This document shows, piece by piece, positions 26,829-35,706 of a DNA stretch of 64,000 nucleotides (position 1 is the first letter of the stretch; every line of letters begins with the position of its first letter). The DNA lies in NCBI RefSeq assembly GCF_036244895.1, contig NZ_BQKE01000001.1, forward strand, positions 1,860,001 to 1,924,000. Direction: 5' to 3'. The DNA comes from Persicobacter diffluens. Its GTDB lineage: Bacteria; Bacteroidota; Bacteroidia; Cytophagales; Cyclobacteriaceae. The translations under genes were made by a program, and so were the position numbers. Below the pieces are notes generated by a model. It was not told the DNA's origin and made no database searches. It was given only the letters and a program-made list of their open reading frames with translations.

Positions 26829-28460
26829 CTAAAATGAAACCGGACTAAAGTGTGGCTTCATTTGATTTATCCACATATTATTCAATTGTTGCTGCTGTAA
26901 GGAGTGATTTTGCGGAAATCTCCCAATGGATTGCCTGCGTTGATTCAATTCCAAATCAATGAGGGACTCTCCATAAAATGAGTGATAATGGAATAAAAAA
27001 AGGTGTTCAGTATAATAAGGATAGGTTTGTGCAGTGACATTTAGCGATGGACTGGATAACTCCTCTAATTTGGATACTAAAAAAGATTGAAACGGACTGG
27101 AGATCAAAGGGGCTTCTGTTGAAACTGCACCACCCATCTCATCAAAAAGGAAAATGGATACTCCTAGTCCGTTAGTGTCCTGATTCGATAGCTGAGATGG
27201 AATTTTATATTCTGTTAGTTTTTTCATTAAACCCTTTACAAATTTATCATAACGCCTCTTATCCACTAATTGATTAATCCATTGTCCATCCTGATACGGA
27301 AAGTAGGATCCCACTAATTCCCCCTGACTATATTTTCTGGAAATTTCAATGCCCCTAATGGAATCTTGAAAATGCTCCACCAATCCTGCTTTTTGCTCGG
27401 CAATGGCTAGCGATTGTCCATCTGCTAACCTAACCTCTTTAAAAGAAAAGCCTCCCTTGCTCCCATAAACCATATGATAATGAAGGCTACCATCAGGATA
27501 AAAAGTTTTCTCCTTACGCTTTTGCCCTTTCTCATTGAACAAAACTTCCCGTCTTAAAGTAATCCCATCCGGATAATAAAAGCTTCTTTTTTTATACCGT
27601 TCATTATGCGCTAAACGCTCAAGGCCCTCCATATCATAGGGAATATCCATTTGTTGAATCTCGACCAAAACATCTTCCTGAATGGTTCTAATCACCAAAC
27701 TCATTCGTTCATCTATAATTTTGTACGCTCCATAAAATACGGCACCCTCCGGACTTCGAAGACTTCTCCAATATTGGTCATAGTATTCCATTTTATTCGG
27801 CCAGGCATAGGCTTCATATTCACTGATCATTTTAGGGATGTCCGCCAAATAGGCATATTGACTACTTTTAATTTTTTGGCGCACGGAAACGCAATCACCG
27901 AATACGTCCAACCATCTGCTCTCTTTATCCCTGCTGTTCTTCACATATAAAGGAAAAACACCGAGATCTCCTTTCAAACCAAAATAATAATGGTAATGCG
28001 ATTTGCCTTCTTTTCCCGGCGTTCTGAAAATAGAAAATTTCTCCGTATCCGTTACATGCAGAAGTAAAGCCCCTTTTGCTCCATTTTTTTCATAGGGATG
28101 AGGGAGATAGCTGCTGTAAATCAGAGAATCATTCCCCACCTTAACCGCCCGGAGATTTACTAATGGAAAATGGACAGGCTCATCATAAATGGCAGATGAA
28201 TTATTCCTCACCTTTTTCTTTCGCATGTCTACCATGACCTCCCTTTTCAAAATAGGGCCATGCGTATACACCTCCGCAGGAAGGGCATGCAAAAAATAAT
28301 TGAAACCAAGAAAAGGGTAACTATCCTCCACATAATCACGATCCAAATAACCGTAAATCACCTGATGAGGTAACAGGTAATGACCAATGGGCAAAGAACC
28401 TGTCTGCCCCATGGCACCAAAAGAAAATAAAGACGAAAAAAGTAATAATAGGAATCTCAT
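26829..28460 (-). CDS. Secreted protein of unknown function with MORN/YwqK-like strand repeats
   Basis: A signal peptide (MRFLLLLFSSLFSFGAMGQ) precedes 524 residues I cannot assign to a named family. The middle (about 295-390) has short strand repeats such as YYPDGITLRREVLFNEKGQKRKEKTFYPDGSLHYHMVYG and ISRKYSQGELVGSYFPYQDGQWI, like the YwqK/MORN-type repeats common in Bacteroidetes exported proteins. The flanks lack known motifs. It lies upstream of the IS3 element, which separates it from the methyltransferase-like gene on the same strand; the two may once have been one unit. Confidence 0.7.
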   Translation of the reverse strand: MRFLLLLFSSLFSFGAMGQTGSLPIGHYLLPHQVIYGYLDRDYVEDSYPFLGFNYFLHALPAEVYTHGPILKREVMVDMRKKKVRNNSSAIYDEPVHFPLVNLRAVKVGNDSLIYSSYLPHPYEKNGAKGALLLHVTDTEKFSIFRTPGKEGKSHYHYYFGLKGDLGVFPLYVKNSRDKESRWLDVFGDCVSVRQKIKSSQYAYLADIPKMISEYEAYAWPNKMEYYDQYWRSLRSPEGAVFYGAYKIIDERMSLVIRTIQEDVLVEIQQMDIPYDMEGLERLAHNERYKKRSFYYPDGITLRREVLFNEKGQKRKEKTFYPDGSLHYHMVYGSKGGFSFKEVRLADGQSLAIAEQKAGLVEHFQDSIRGIEISRKYSQGELVGSYFPYQDGQWINQLVDKRRYDKFVKGLMKKLTEYKIPSQLSNQDTNGLGVSIFLFDEMGGAVSTEAPLISSPFQSFLVSKLEELSSPSLNVTAQTYPYYTEHLFLFHYHSFYGESLIDLELNQRRQSIGRFPQNHSLQQQQLNNMWINQMKPHFSPVSF

Positions 28461-28680
28461 AAAAAAATTTTAATAAAAATATAAAATTTAAATTTTATAT
28501 AAAAATAAATAAGAAAATTCCCTTTTATTTCAAAAAAACAACCTTCCTCCCTAATGCTTTTAGGCCAAAAATACTCTTCGAAATAATGATCTACCAAAAG
28601 GTTTTGAGCCGAATGGTATTTATTTGAACACTTTAAGCCTATCTTGGCCTTATATTTTTTTTATCCCTTTCAAAAGCTTA

Positions 28681-29319
28681 ATGAAAAACGCAGTAGTTCT
28701 ATGGACGGGCGGTAAAGATTCTGCCATGGCCCTTTATGAGTCAATGAATAAATACAAAATAGTAAAGTTTGTCACCTTTGTGCCTGCGGTAAAAAAAGAT
28801 TTTATCGCCCATCCTTTGGGCTTGATGGAGGCACAGTCCGCTGCCATTGGTATAGACCATGACTTTGTGAAAATTGGCGAACCCTATGCCGACAGCTACC
28901 GTAAGGCGATTGCCCGGTTGAAAGATGAAGGTATTGAGGTTTTGATTACCGGCGATATTTCTACCATTAATGGCGCCCCCAACTGGATCAGGCAATGCGC
29001 TGAAGGATTGGTTGAAGTGGACACTCCCCTATGGGAACATGACCGAAAGCAGCTACTGGAAAAATTTATTCAAAGAGATTTTGAAGTGATCTGCTCCCTG
29101 TCCTATAAAGCCTATTTTCAAAGCCCGGTGGTTGGGCAGCGATTAAATGAGGAACTGGTCCGAAAATTTGAAGCCATCAATATTGACCTCTGTGGAGAGA
29201 ATGGTGAATATCACACTTGTGTGTTGAATGCGCCTTTCTTCAAAAAGAAAATTGAACTTGATTTTGATATCCTAGAGGCCGAAGATTATTTCCATTTGAA
29301 AATCAATCACATCAATTAA
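28681..29319 (+). CDS. Diphthine-ammonia ligase-like ATP pyrophosphatase
   Basis: A member of the ATP-PPase family related to eukaryotic Dph6 and the archaeal/bacterial DUF71 proteins, which adenylate a substrate before amidation. The P-loop-like SGGKDS motif appears as WTGGKDSAMALYE at residues 8-20, and the second conserved block is ITGDISTINGAPNWIRQCAEG around 81-101, followed by GENGEYHTCVLNAPFF near 180, both typical. The start at 28681 (MKNAVVLWTGG) is chosen; an in-frame TTG 57 bases upstream only adds a non-conserved leader. Bacteria lack diphthamide, so the real substrate is unknown. Confidence 0.88.
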   Translation: MKNAVVLWTGGKDSAMALYESMNKYKIVKFVTFVPAVKKDFIAHPLGLMEAQSAAIGIDHDFVKIGEPYADSYRKAIARLKDEGIEVLITGDISTINGAPNWIRQCAEGLVEVDTPLWEHDRKQLLEKFIQRDFEVICSLSYKAYFQSPVVGQRLNEELVRKFEAINIDLCGENGEYHTCVLNAPFFKKKIELDFDILEAEDYFHLKINHIN

Positions 29320-29348
29320 GGTATTGATCCTCCAATAACATTCCATCC

Positions 29349-29382
29349 AAAAAAAGCTCACCGGTCACCGATGAGCTTTTTT
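29349..29382. terminator. Bidirectional terminator between the ATP-PPase and surface-protein genes
   Basis: AAGCTCA and TGAGCTT arms around CCGGTCACCGA, with A-run before and T-run after. It is nearly identical to the hairpin at 33294-33330. Confidence 0.85.
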
Positions 29383-29411
29383 ATGTTAAACAGGATTTCC
29401 GGTCTATTATT

Positions 29412-32400
29412 CTACTCTTTCATCAATTTCCCGATCACCTGACCATTGATCACCAGTTGATAGATACCGGTGCCCAGTGCACTGATGTCAAACTGTGAAG
29501 CCACTTCTGAAACTTTTGTTTCCAAAACTACTCTTCCCGAAAGATCCAATATCCTCACCTCTCCTGTGGTTTGCAGTCCTTCGATGAAGACTTGACCTTG
29601 GGACGGGTTTGGGTAAAATTTAATTTCCGTCTGTAGCTCATTGGACAAAATACGATCGAAAAGGGCGGTGATTGTATAATCTTCTACCACATTTTCAAAA
29701 GTATAAGTGCTTACTGCTCCTACGGATTCGCCCTCTACCAACACATCCACAATTTTGTAATAGGTATCCGGAGTGACTGTGAAAGTTTGGGAATCGCCAA
29801 AGGCTACGGAGGTAGTTTCCGGAGAGATGGTACCGTTTTCGGTTTGGCTTACGGTAATTTGATATGCTGCAGGAACAATAATCGCTTTGACGTCTACTGC
29901 CTCCACTACAGGATAAATATCATAATAATTCACTGCCCCGACACTTTCTCCGTTGATCAACACATCCGTCAATAAATAATCCTCAAGGGCATAAATCTGA
30001 ATTGACAATTGGGAACCCTTGCGAATACGATCAATAAAGGGACTGATCACTCCATGATCACCCGCATCTTTTGTAAAGGCAAAGGTCTGCACCACTTCCG
30101 CCTCGACAGTGGTCTCTTCCGTCACATTCTCTAGGAGAAAATCTTTGCTATAATGCCCCTGAGAAAAACCATTTACCTTCCAATCTACTACCTCATAGTC
30201 TTCCGGCATGGTCAAAGTAAAGTTCTGATCTTCCCCATGCGTAACACTGATTTCCTCCGGACTAATCGTTGCTCCTTCATTCACCGTGGCCGTTACTATA
30301 TAGCTTTTCAACTTAAAGCGCACATTCACCTGAACCTCTTGTTGAATATTGGCAATCATAAACTCATTTTGCTCATCCCACTCCCTCGTTTCACCATCAA
30401 CCAAAATTTGATCTATTTCATAAAATTCTTCCGGAACAACTTTTAAAGTAACAGCAGTACCTGCGGTAGCAAAAAGTGGCCCCTCAATATTTCCATTGCC
30501 CTCCTTGGATACCGTGATCGCTATTAAATCTTTTTGGAAGAAAGGACGAATATTTTCTCCATCACTGCCGATCCCCCAAAGATTTTCAAAATCCCAGCCG
30601 TTAAAATTAGATTGCAATTGAAAATCAACCGTTGCCAATCCCGCAGAGGCATTGGAACCTGGTGAACTGCTTTGACCAGTGGTTTCCTTATCCCAATAGG
30701 CGTTCTCCACTAATAAACCGGTGGTATTAACCCCTACCACACCACCGATATTACTGCCGCTGGCTTTTATCAAGCCTGCAGCATAAACATGCGCTGTTCT
30801 ACCGGCATTATTTCTTGCCACCACTCCCCCTACATTGCTGATTGCCTTTATGTATACGTTGCTATAACTGTTCACAATATTGGCGTTCTGGGCATCTCCC
30901 ACCAAACCACCAACATAACTGCTCGCATTAATAATTCCATGCGCAGATGCATTTCTAATGTCAGTGGAATAACCTCCTGCCCCCCACACATAATTGGCAT
31001 AACCCACCAATCCACCTACTTCATTGGTACCATTGAGCTCAACTTGAGCCTTGGCATCAGATACTTTACTATTGATTAAAACACCAGCCACACCCCCTAA
31101 ACGATCATTCCCTTGCAGGTAACCTTCCACTTTAATATTTTCTATGGCAGTTGTATAAGCATTACCGACAACTCCCACTCCTGTACCCCCATTTATATTA
31201 TAATCTTTCAAAGACAGATTGCGAATATCAGCACCTGTTGTTCTTCCGAAAAAACCTATATTATCCCTATTCGAATCATCTATTCTCAAAGACTGAATGG
31301 AGAAACCATTTCCATTAAAATGAGCACGGAAGCTGACTTCCTCATTTCCTATGGGAGCAAAGCCTTTTCCTTCATTCCAAATTCGGCTTTCTATGGCGTC
31401 GATATTTTGGCTTAACTCATAATACGTCCCCGCCTGCCATCTTTCCGCATCTGACAAGCCACCTTCAAGCCCTTCTGACAACCAACGAAGCTCCGCCAAA
31501 TTAGAAATCAGATAAGGGTTGGACTCTGTTCCCTCTCCACTTGGAGGAAAAGATTCTGTAAAAAACACGGGATATAAATTGGTTTCATCTTCAGTAAAAG
31601 TATTTTGATCAAAGTCCCATAGTACAATCGGATAATTATCAAGATCAATAGACCACCCCAAGAATTCAGCCCCTTCTTTTTGGGGATAAAAACTAGGTTC
31701 CTTTAACTTCCCACTAAGGTGACCTAGGAAAAGTAATAATGTATCTGAATTTATTTTTTCTTCCTTAAAGCAGTAAACGATTTTTCCACACTCTTTTATA
31801 ATCTCACTAATATCCCAAAAATTATTATCTATAATTATCTGTCTCTTCTCTAAGGATAAATCATTACAGTAATATTTTGGGGCGTAAAATCTCACATTTT
31901 CATTTAATTCTTGTCTAAACCAACTATCCCATAATTTGTCACTCAAGTAGGGAGAATAGTCCTGTGTATTTTCAAACATGAATGCTAAATTTTTCACATT
32001 AGAGATTTTCCATGAACTAAGATCTTGATTAAATTTTTCCGCGAAGCGAAACATACTCCCCATGTATTCAGCACTTGCCAAATTCCAATTACTTAAATCA
32101 CCATTAAAGTTTTTGGAAAATGAAAACATTTCACTCAAATCCTCCACTTCACTAACATTCCATTGGTTTAAATCCCCGTTAAAAGCATTCGAAGCTGAAA
32201 ACATTAAAGGCATTCTCTTAACACTCCCAACATTCCACATTCCTATATCCTGATTGAAATCTCTAGTATTTGCAAACATAAAGCTCATATCAATCACATT
32301 ACTCACATCCCAATCTTTCAATTCTCTGTTGAAAGCCAAAGCTCCATCAAACATTCCGGGCATATTTGTAACTGCCCCAACATCCCACGAACTAATATCC

Positions 32401-32984
32401 CCATTGAAACTAATAGCATCTCGAAACATGAACGCCAAATTAGTTACATTACTTACATCCCAAGAATTCAGATCTTGGTTGAAGTTAGTTGCCTCACTAA
32501 ACATAGAATTCATCATTTCAACTTTAGAAAAGTCCGGTTTCTCTTCGGTCATCTCTAAAAGATTAGAAGCAGATTTAAACATATAGCCGGTACTGTACCA
32601 CTTATTTGTTCCCCATTGCTCAACCCGCTTGACTCTTGAAGCATTAATTTTTTCTGAATCATCAGGAGCATAAGAAAAATTACTAAAAGTAAGCTGTGGC
32701 AACTTCCCGCTCATACTCACCTGATATTCCCCCGCAGTGGCATAGGTATGATTGACAGTTTCCTCCGAGGAGCTACCTCCTGACGTTGTGGTGCCATCTC
32801 CCCAATCAATGGTATAATCACTGGCACCGGAGCCATTTACATCTCCCTTGATCTTTACAAAAAAATCTTTGCTGTCTTCCGGGATTTCTATCGTGATAAT
32901 AAAAGGCCGCTCTTCCTCAGCGGCATAGGTAAGTTGTGTCAGACTGATCATCAACAGGCTGAACCAAAAAAAGTAAGCTTTCAT
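29412..32984 (-). CDS. Large T9SS-secreted surface protein: PKD, BspA repeats, GLUG repeats, InlB-type repeats
   Basis: A 1,190-residue mosaic protein. In order: signal peptide (1-21); PKD-like domain with WGDGTT (about 28-100); seven 25-residue BspA-type repeats (about 160-345) built on FNQDLNSWDVSNVTNLAFMF; a linker (to about 490); GLUG-like repeats (about 590-780; GGVAGVL, GGLVGYAN, GGLVGDAQ, GGVVARNN, GGVVGVN); divergent InlB B-type repeats (about 815-1110; GTISPETTSVAFGDSQTFTV and kin); and a C-terminal type IX sorting domain (about 1115-1190; KFYPNPSQGQVFIEG, DLSGRVV, GIYQLVING). It should be exported by T9SS and attached to the cell surface, probably for adhesion. Monocistronic. Confidence 0.92.
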   Translation of the reverse strand: MKAYFFWFSLLMISLTQLTYAAEEERPFIITIEIPEDSKDFFVKIKGDVNGSGASDYTIDWGDGTTTSGGSSSEETVNHTYATAGEYQVSMSGKLPQLTFSNFSYAPDDSEKINASRVKRVEQWGTNKWYSTGYMFKSASNLLEMTEEKPDFSKVEMMNSMFSEATNFNQDLNSWDVSNVTNLAFMFRDAISFNGDISSWDVGAVTNMPGMFDGALAFNRELKDWDVSNVIDMSFMFANTRDFNQDIGMWNVGSVKRMPLMFSASNAFNGDLNQWNVSEVEDLSEMFSFSKNFNGDLSNWNLASAEYMGSMFRFAEKFNQDLSSWKISNVKNLAFMFENTQDYSPYLSDKLWDSWFRQELNENVRFYAPKYYCNDLSLEKRQIIIDNNFWDISEIIKECGKIVYCFKEEKINSDTLLLFLGHLSGKLKEPSFYPQKEGAEFLGWSIDLDNYPIVLWDFDQNTFTEDETNLYPVFFTESFPPSGEGTESNPYLISNLAELRWLSEGLEGGLSDAERWQAGTYYELSQNIDAIESRIWNEGKGFAPIGNEEVSFRAHFNGNGFSIQSLRIDDSNRDNIGFFGRTTGADIRNLSLKDYNINGGTGVGVVGNAYTTAIENIKVEGYLQGNDRLGGVAGVLINSKVSDAKAQVELNGTNEVGGLVGYANYVWGAGGYSTDIRNASAHGIINASSYVGGLVGDAQNANIVNSYSNVYIKAISNVGGVVARNNAGRTAHVYAAGLIKASGSNIGGVVGVNTTGLLVENAYWDKETTGQSSSPGSNASAGLATVDFQLQSNFNGWDFENLWGIGSDGENIRPFFQKDLIAITVSKEGNGNIEGPLFATAGTAVTLKVVPEEFYEIDQILVDGETREWDEQNEFMIANIQQEVQVNVRFKLKSYIVTATVNEGATISPEEISVTHGEDQNFTLTMPEDYEVVDWKVNGFSQGHYSKDFLLENVTEETTVEAEVVQTFAFTKDAGDHGVISPFIDRIRKGSQLSIQIYALEDYLLTDVLINGESVGAVNYYDIYPVVEAVDVKAIIVPAAYQITVSQTENGTISPETTSVAFGDSQTFTVTPDTYYKIVDVLVEGESVGAVSTYTFENVVEDYTITALFDRILSNELQTEIKFYPNPSQGQVFIEGLQTTGEVRILDLSGRVVLETKVSEVASQFDISALGTGIYQLVINGQVIGKLMKE

Positions 32985-33168
32985 AATATAGGTTTAAAAT
33001 TTAGTCAGCTTCGAAGTTAGGGACAATTCACTAAATTTTATATTGAAAAAATCAAATTCAATGTTGTAAATCAACCATAATATTTGACGAAAAATCATCT
33101 TAAACCTTATAAATCATTACTAAATAGTAACTTACACCTATAGAATAAAGACACACTCCACTGATGTT

Positions 33169-33186
33169 AATTATAAATTTATAATT
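33169..33186. repeat. 18-bp perfect palindrome
   Basis: AATTATAAATTTATAATT is its own reverse complement. It is pure A/T and lies upstream of the surface-protein gene (about 185 bp before its ATG), so it could be an operator or a chance AT-rich dyad. Confidence 0.4.
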
Positions 33187-33293
33187 CTTTGATTAGGCTA
33201 TTATCTTCGCAGATGTTAATTCAGAAATCACCCCTTTTAAATGGAAAGCCGGTAGGATTCAGAAGTACTGCCCCACTACCCTTATCGGGAAGC

Positions 33294-33330
33294 AAAAAAA
33301 GCTCACCGTTCACCGATGAGCTTTTCGTTT
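33294..33330. terminator. Terminator-like hairpin, duplicate of the one at 29349
   Basis: AAGCTCA and TGAGCTT arms around CCGTTCACCGA, followed by T-rich sequence and TTATGTTAAA. It has no coding gene ending into it on the + strand. Confidence 0.6.
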
Positions 33331-33427
33331 TTATGTTAAATAAGATTTGATATCGAAAAACTACAGACTATAGATTGAATCAAGGAGGAGTCAATATAAC
33401 TTACCTGTATCGAATGAAAAGCATAGA

Positions 33428-33457
33428 AAAAGCCCGCTGGAGAAACCAGCGGGCTTT
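33428..33457 (-). terminator. Transketolase terminator
   Basis: AAAGCCCGCTGG and CCAGCGGGCTTT arms, with a T-run in the minus-strand reading direction, 28 bp past the stop codon. Confidence 0.9.
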
Positions 33458-33484
33458 ACTATTTATATCTTATGAACGCAAATA

Positions 33485-35506
33485 TTAGGCTTTCACTTCC
33501 GCCAAATATTCCGTCACTTGCTTCACTACATTTTCACCAGTGAAACCGAATTTCTCATCCAATACCCCTGCAGGCGCAGAATAACCGAAGTGATCCAAAC
33601 CGAATACCTTACCGAAAGGACCTACCAGGCCTTCTAATGTTACAGGCAAACCAGCCGTCATACCGAAAGTAGGAACGTTCGTTGGCAATACTGCTTGCTG
33701 ATAAGCTTTATCCTGCGTACGGAACAAACCTTCAGAAGGAGCAGAAACGATACGAACTTTCAATCCGTCGGCTTCAAGCTTTCCAGCACCATCCGCCAAA
33801 GTCGCTACTTCAGAACCGGAAGCTACCAAAATTACATCTGGATTCTCCACATCTTTCACGATGTAAGCACCACGCTCAGCACCCAAAGCTTCCGTGTAGG
33901 AAACCTGAGATTTGATGTTCTGACGAGAGAAAATCAAAGCCGTAGGCGTCTTGGTGTTCTCCATCGCCATTTTCCAAGCCACTGTGGTTTCATCAGCATC
34001 TGCAGGACGCAAAGCCAACAAAGACATATCACCGTGGTGGTTTTTCAATTTCTCCATCAAACGGATCTGTGCTTCCTGCTCGATTGGCTGGTGAGTAGGA
34101 CCATCCTCTCCTACGCGGAAAGCATCGTGTGTCCAGATATATTTCACTGGCAAGCCCATCAATGCAGACAACCGGAAGGCTGGCTTCATATAATCAGAGA
34201 ATACGAAGAAAGTCGCTACCGCTACCTGAACACCGCCGTGCAATGCAATACCGTTTGCAATTACCGCCATGGTAAATTCACAAACCCCTGCTTGCAAGAA
34301 AGCACCAGAGAAGTCTCCTTTTTTCAATACAGTGGTCTTCTTCAAGAAGCCATCTGTTTTATCTGAGTTAGACAAATCCGCAGAAGAAACGATCATGTTT
34401 TCTACGTTCTCTGCCAAGTGACCCAATACGGTTGCAGAAGCTGCACGCGTAGCAACACCTTGCTTTTGCTCAATAGATTCCCAATTGATCGCAGTAGCCT
34501 CACCGGAGAAGAATTGCTCCAACTTCGCTGCTAATTCGGGATGTGCTTTCGCCCACTCTGCCTGTGCTGCTTTTTTCTCTGAAGCGTAATCTGCTTTTTC
34601 TTCCAATACTTTCGCATAGAAAGCGGCTACATCTTCGAATACTACGAATGGGTTCGCAGCATCACCTCCCAGGTTCTCGATGGTTTTATCCAAAGAAGCA
34701 CCTGCAGCAGTCAATGGCTGACCGTGAGTAGAAACTTTGCGCTCGAAGCTTTCGCCTTCAGCGGTTACCGCTCCTTTACCCATGATCGTCTTACCGATGA
34801 TCAAAGAAGGGCGATCATCCGCATTCGCCGCAACCAATGCCTCACGAAGGGCCTCCACATTGTTACCTTCTACGGTAACAACATGCCAGTTCCAGGCTTC
34901 ATATTTTTTAGCAACATCCTCAGAAGTTACCTCATCCACTTCTGTTGACAGCTGAATATCGTTGGCATCATAGAACATGATCAAGTTCCCCAAGCCTAAG
35001 TGACCTGCGATACGACCTGCTCCCTGAGAAATTTCTTCCTGAATACCTCCATCGGAAATGAAAGCATAAGTTTTGTGTGCCATCCACTCGCCAAAGCGTG
35101 CTACCAAAAAGCGCTCTGCAATCGCTGCACCTACTGCCATGGCATGTCCCTGACCCAATGGTCCGGAAGTATTTTCAACACCTCGGTCCAAGTCCACTTC
35201 AGGGTGTCCTGGAGTTGGGCTTCCCCACTGACGGAAATTTTTCAAATCCTCCATGCTATAGTGCCCCAACATATGAAGCTGGCTGTACAACATCGGAGAC
35301 ATGTGTCCCGGATCCATGAAGAAACGATCGCGGTTGATCCAGCGTGGATCTTTTGGATCGTAATTTAAAAATTCGGTATAAAGTAAGTTAATAAAGTCAG
35401 CACCACCCATTGCACCCCCTGGGTGTCCAGACTTTGCTTTTTCTACCATGGAAGCAGAAAGGATACGGATATTATCCGCCGCACGATTTAAGATTTCGTT
35501 ATTCAT
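33485..35506 (-). CDS. tkt: Transketolase
   Basis: A thiamine-diphosphate enzyme of the pentose phosphate pathway that moves two-carbon units between sugar phosphates. Single-chain form of ~673 residues. Conserved parts are SMVEKAKSGHPGGAMGGADF at the N terminus, GPLGQGHAMAVGAAIAER, a ThDP/metal motif written SDGGIQEEISQGAGRIAGHLGLGNLIMFYDANDI, and the Pyr-domain block ADLSNSDKTDGF with the later THDAFRVGEDGPTHQP. An in-frame ATG at 35557 exists, but ATG 35506 (MNNEILNRAADNIR) is chosen because homologues begin there and a promoter-like element lies between the two. Confidence 0.95.
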   Translation of the reverse strand: MNNEILNRAADNIRILSASMVEKAKSGHPGGAMGGADFINLLYTEFLNYDPKDPRWINRDRFFMDPGHMSPMLYSQLHMLGHYSMEDLKNFRQWGSPTPGHPEVDLDRGVENTSGPLGQGHAMAVGAAIAERFLVARFGEWMAHKTYAFISDGGIQEEISQGAGRIAGHLGLGNLIMFYDANDIQLSTEVDEVTSEDVAKKYEAWNWHVVTVEGNNVEALREALVAANADDRPSLIIGKTIMGKGAVTAEGESFERKVSTHGQPLTAAGASLDKTIENLGGDAANPFVVFEDVAAFYAKVLEEKADYASEKKAAQAEWAKAHPELAAKLEQFFSGEATAINWESIEQKQGVATRAASATVLGHLAENVENMIVSSADLSNSDKTDGFLKKTTVLKKGDFSGAFLQAGVCEFTMAVIANGIALHGGVQVAVATFFVFSDYMKPAFRLSALMGLPVKYIWTHDAFRVGEDGPTHQPIEQEAQIRLMEKLKNHHGDMSLLALRPADADETTVAWKMAMENTKTPTALIFSRQNIKSQVSYTEALGAERGAYIVKDVENPDVILVASGSEVATLADGAGKLEADGLKVRIVSAPSEGLFRTQDKAYQQAVLPTNVPTFGMTAGLPVTLEGLVGPFGKVFGLDHFGYSAPAGVLDEKFGFTGENVVKQVTEYLAEVKA

Positions 35507-35534
35507 CAGTTTTGTAACGTGTTGAAATTGCTCG

Positions 35535-35568
35535 CAAATATAATCAAAAGCCGACATTTAGCAGGCAA
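35535..35568 (-). promoter_or_regulatory. Candidate transketolase promoter
   Basis: On the minus strand TTTG (35568-35565) is followed after 22 bases by TATATTTG (35542-35535), an exact TAnnTTTG match. Predicted start lies near 35528, about 20 bases before the ATG at 35506 and downstream of the ATG at 35557, which supports the shorter protein. Confidence 0.5.
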
Positions 35569-35706
35569 AAAACCAGCCAAAGCACAGAAAAATGGGCGGG
35601 GGTCCAATATTTCCCGAAAACCATTGGATTATTTTTAGCTTATTAATAGAGGATCCAACATTAACCAAAAAGAAATGTCATTGCTCTATTATAAAAAATA
35701 CCAACT

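Larger units (their letters stand above)
32985..33484. other. Intergenic region between surface protein and transketolase
   Basis: AT-rich, no gene. It holds an 18-bp perfect palindrome AATTATAAATTTATAATT (33169-33186), a TATCTTCG promoter-like word on the + strand near 33200, a hairpin nearly identical to the one at 29349 (33294-33330), a TTATGTTAAA motif (33331) and the transketolase terminator (33428-33457). Confidence 0.55.

Noticed and set aside
33695..34366. 223-residue ORF antisense to transketolase
   Set aside because: Lies wholly within a strongly conserved enzyme gene; an antisense shadow.
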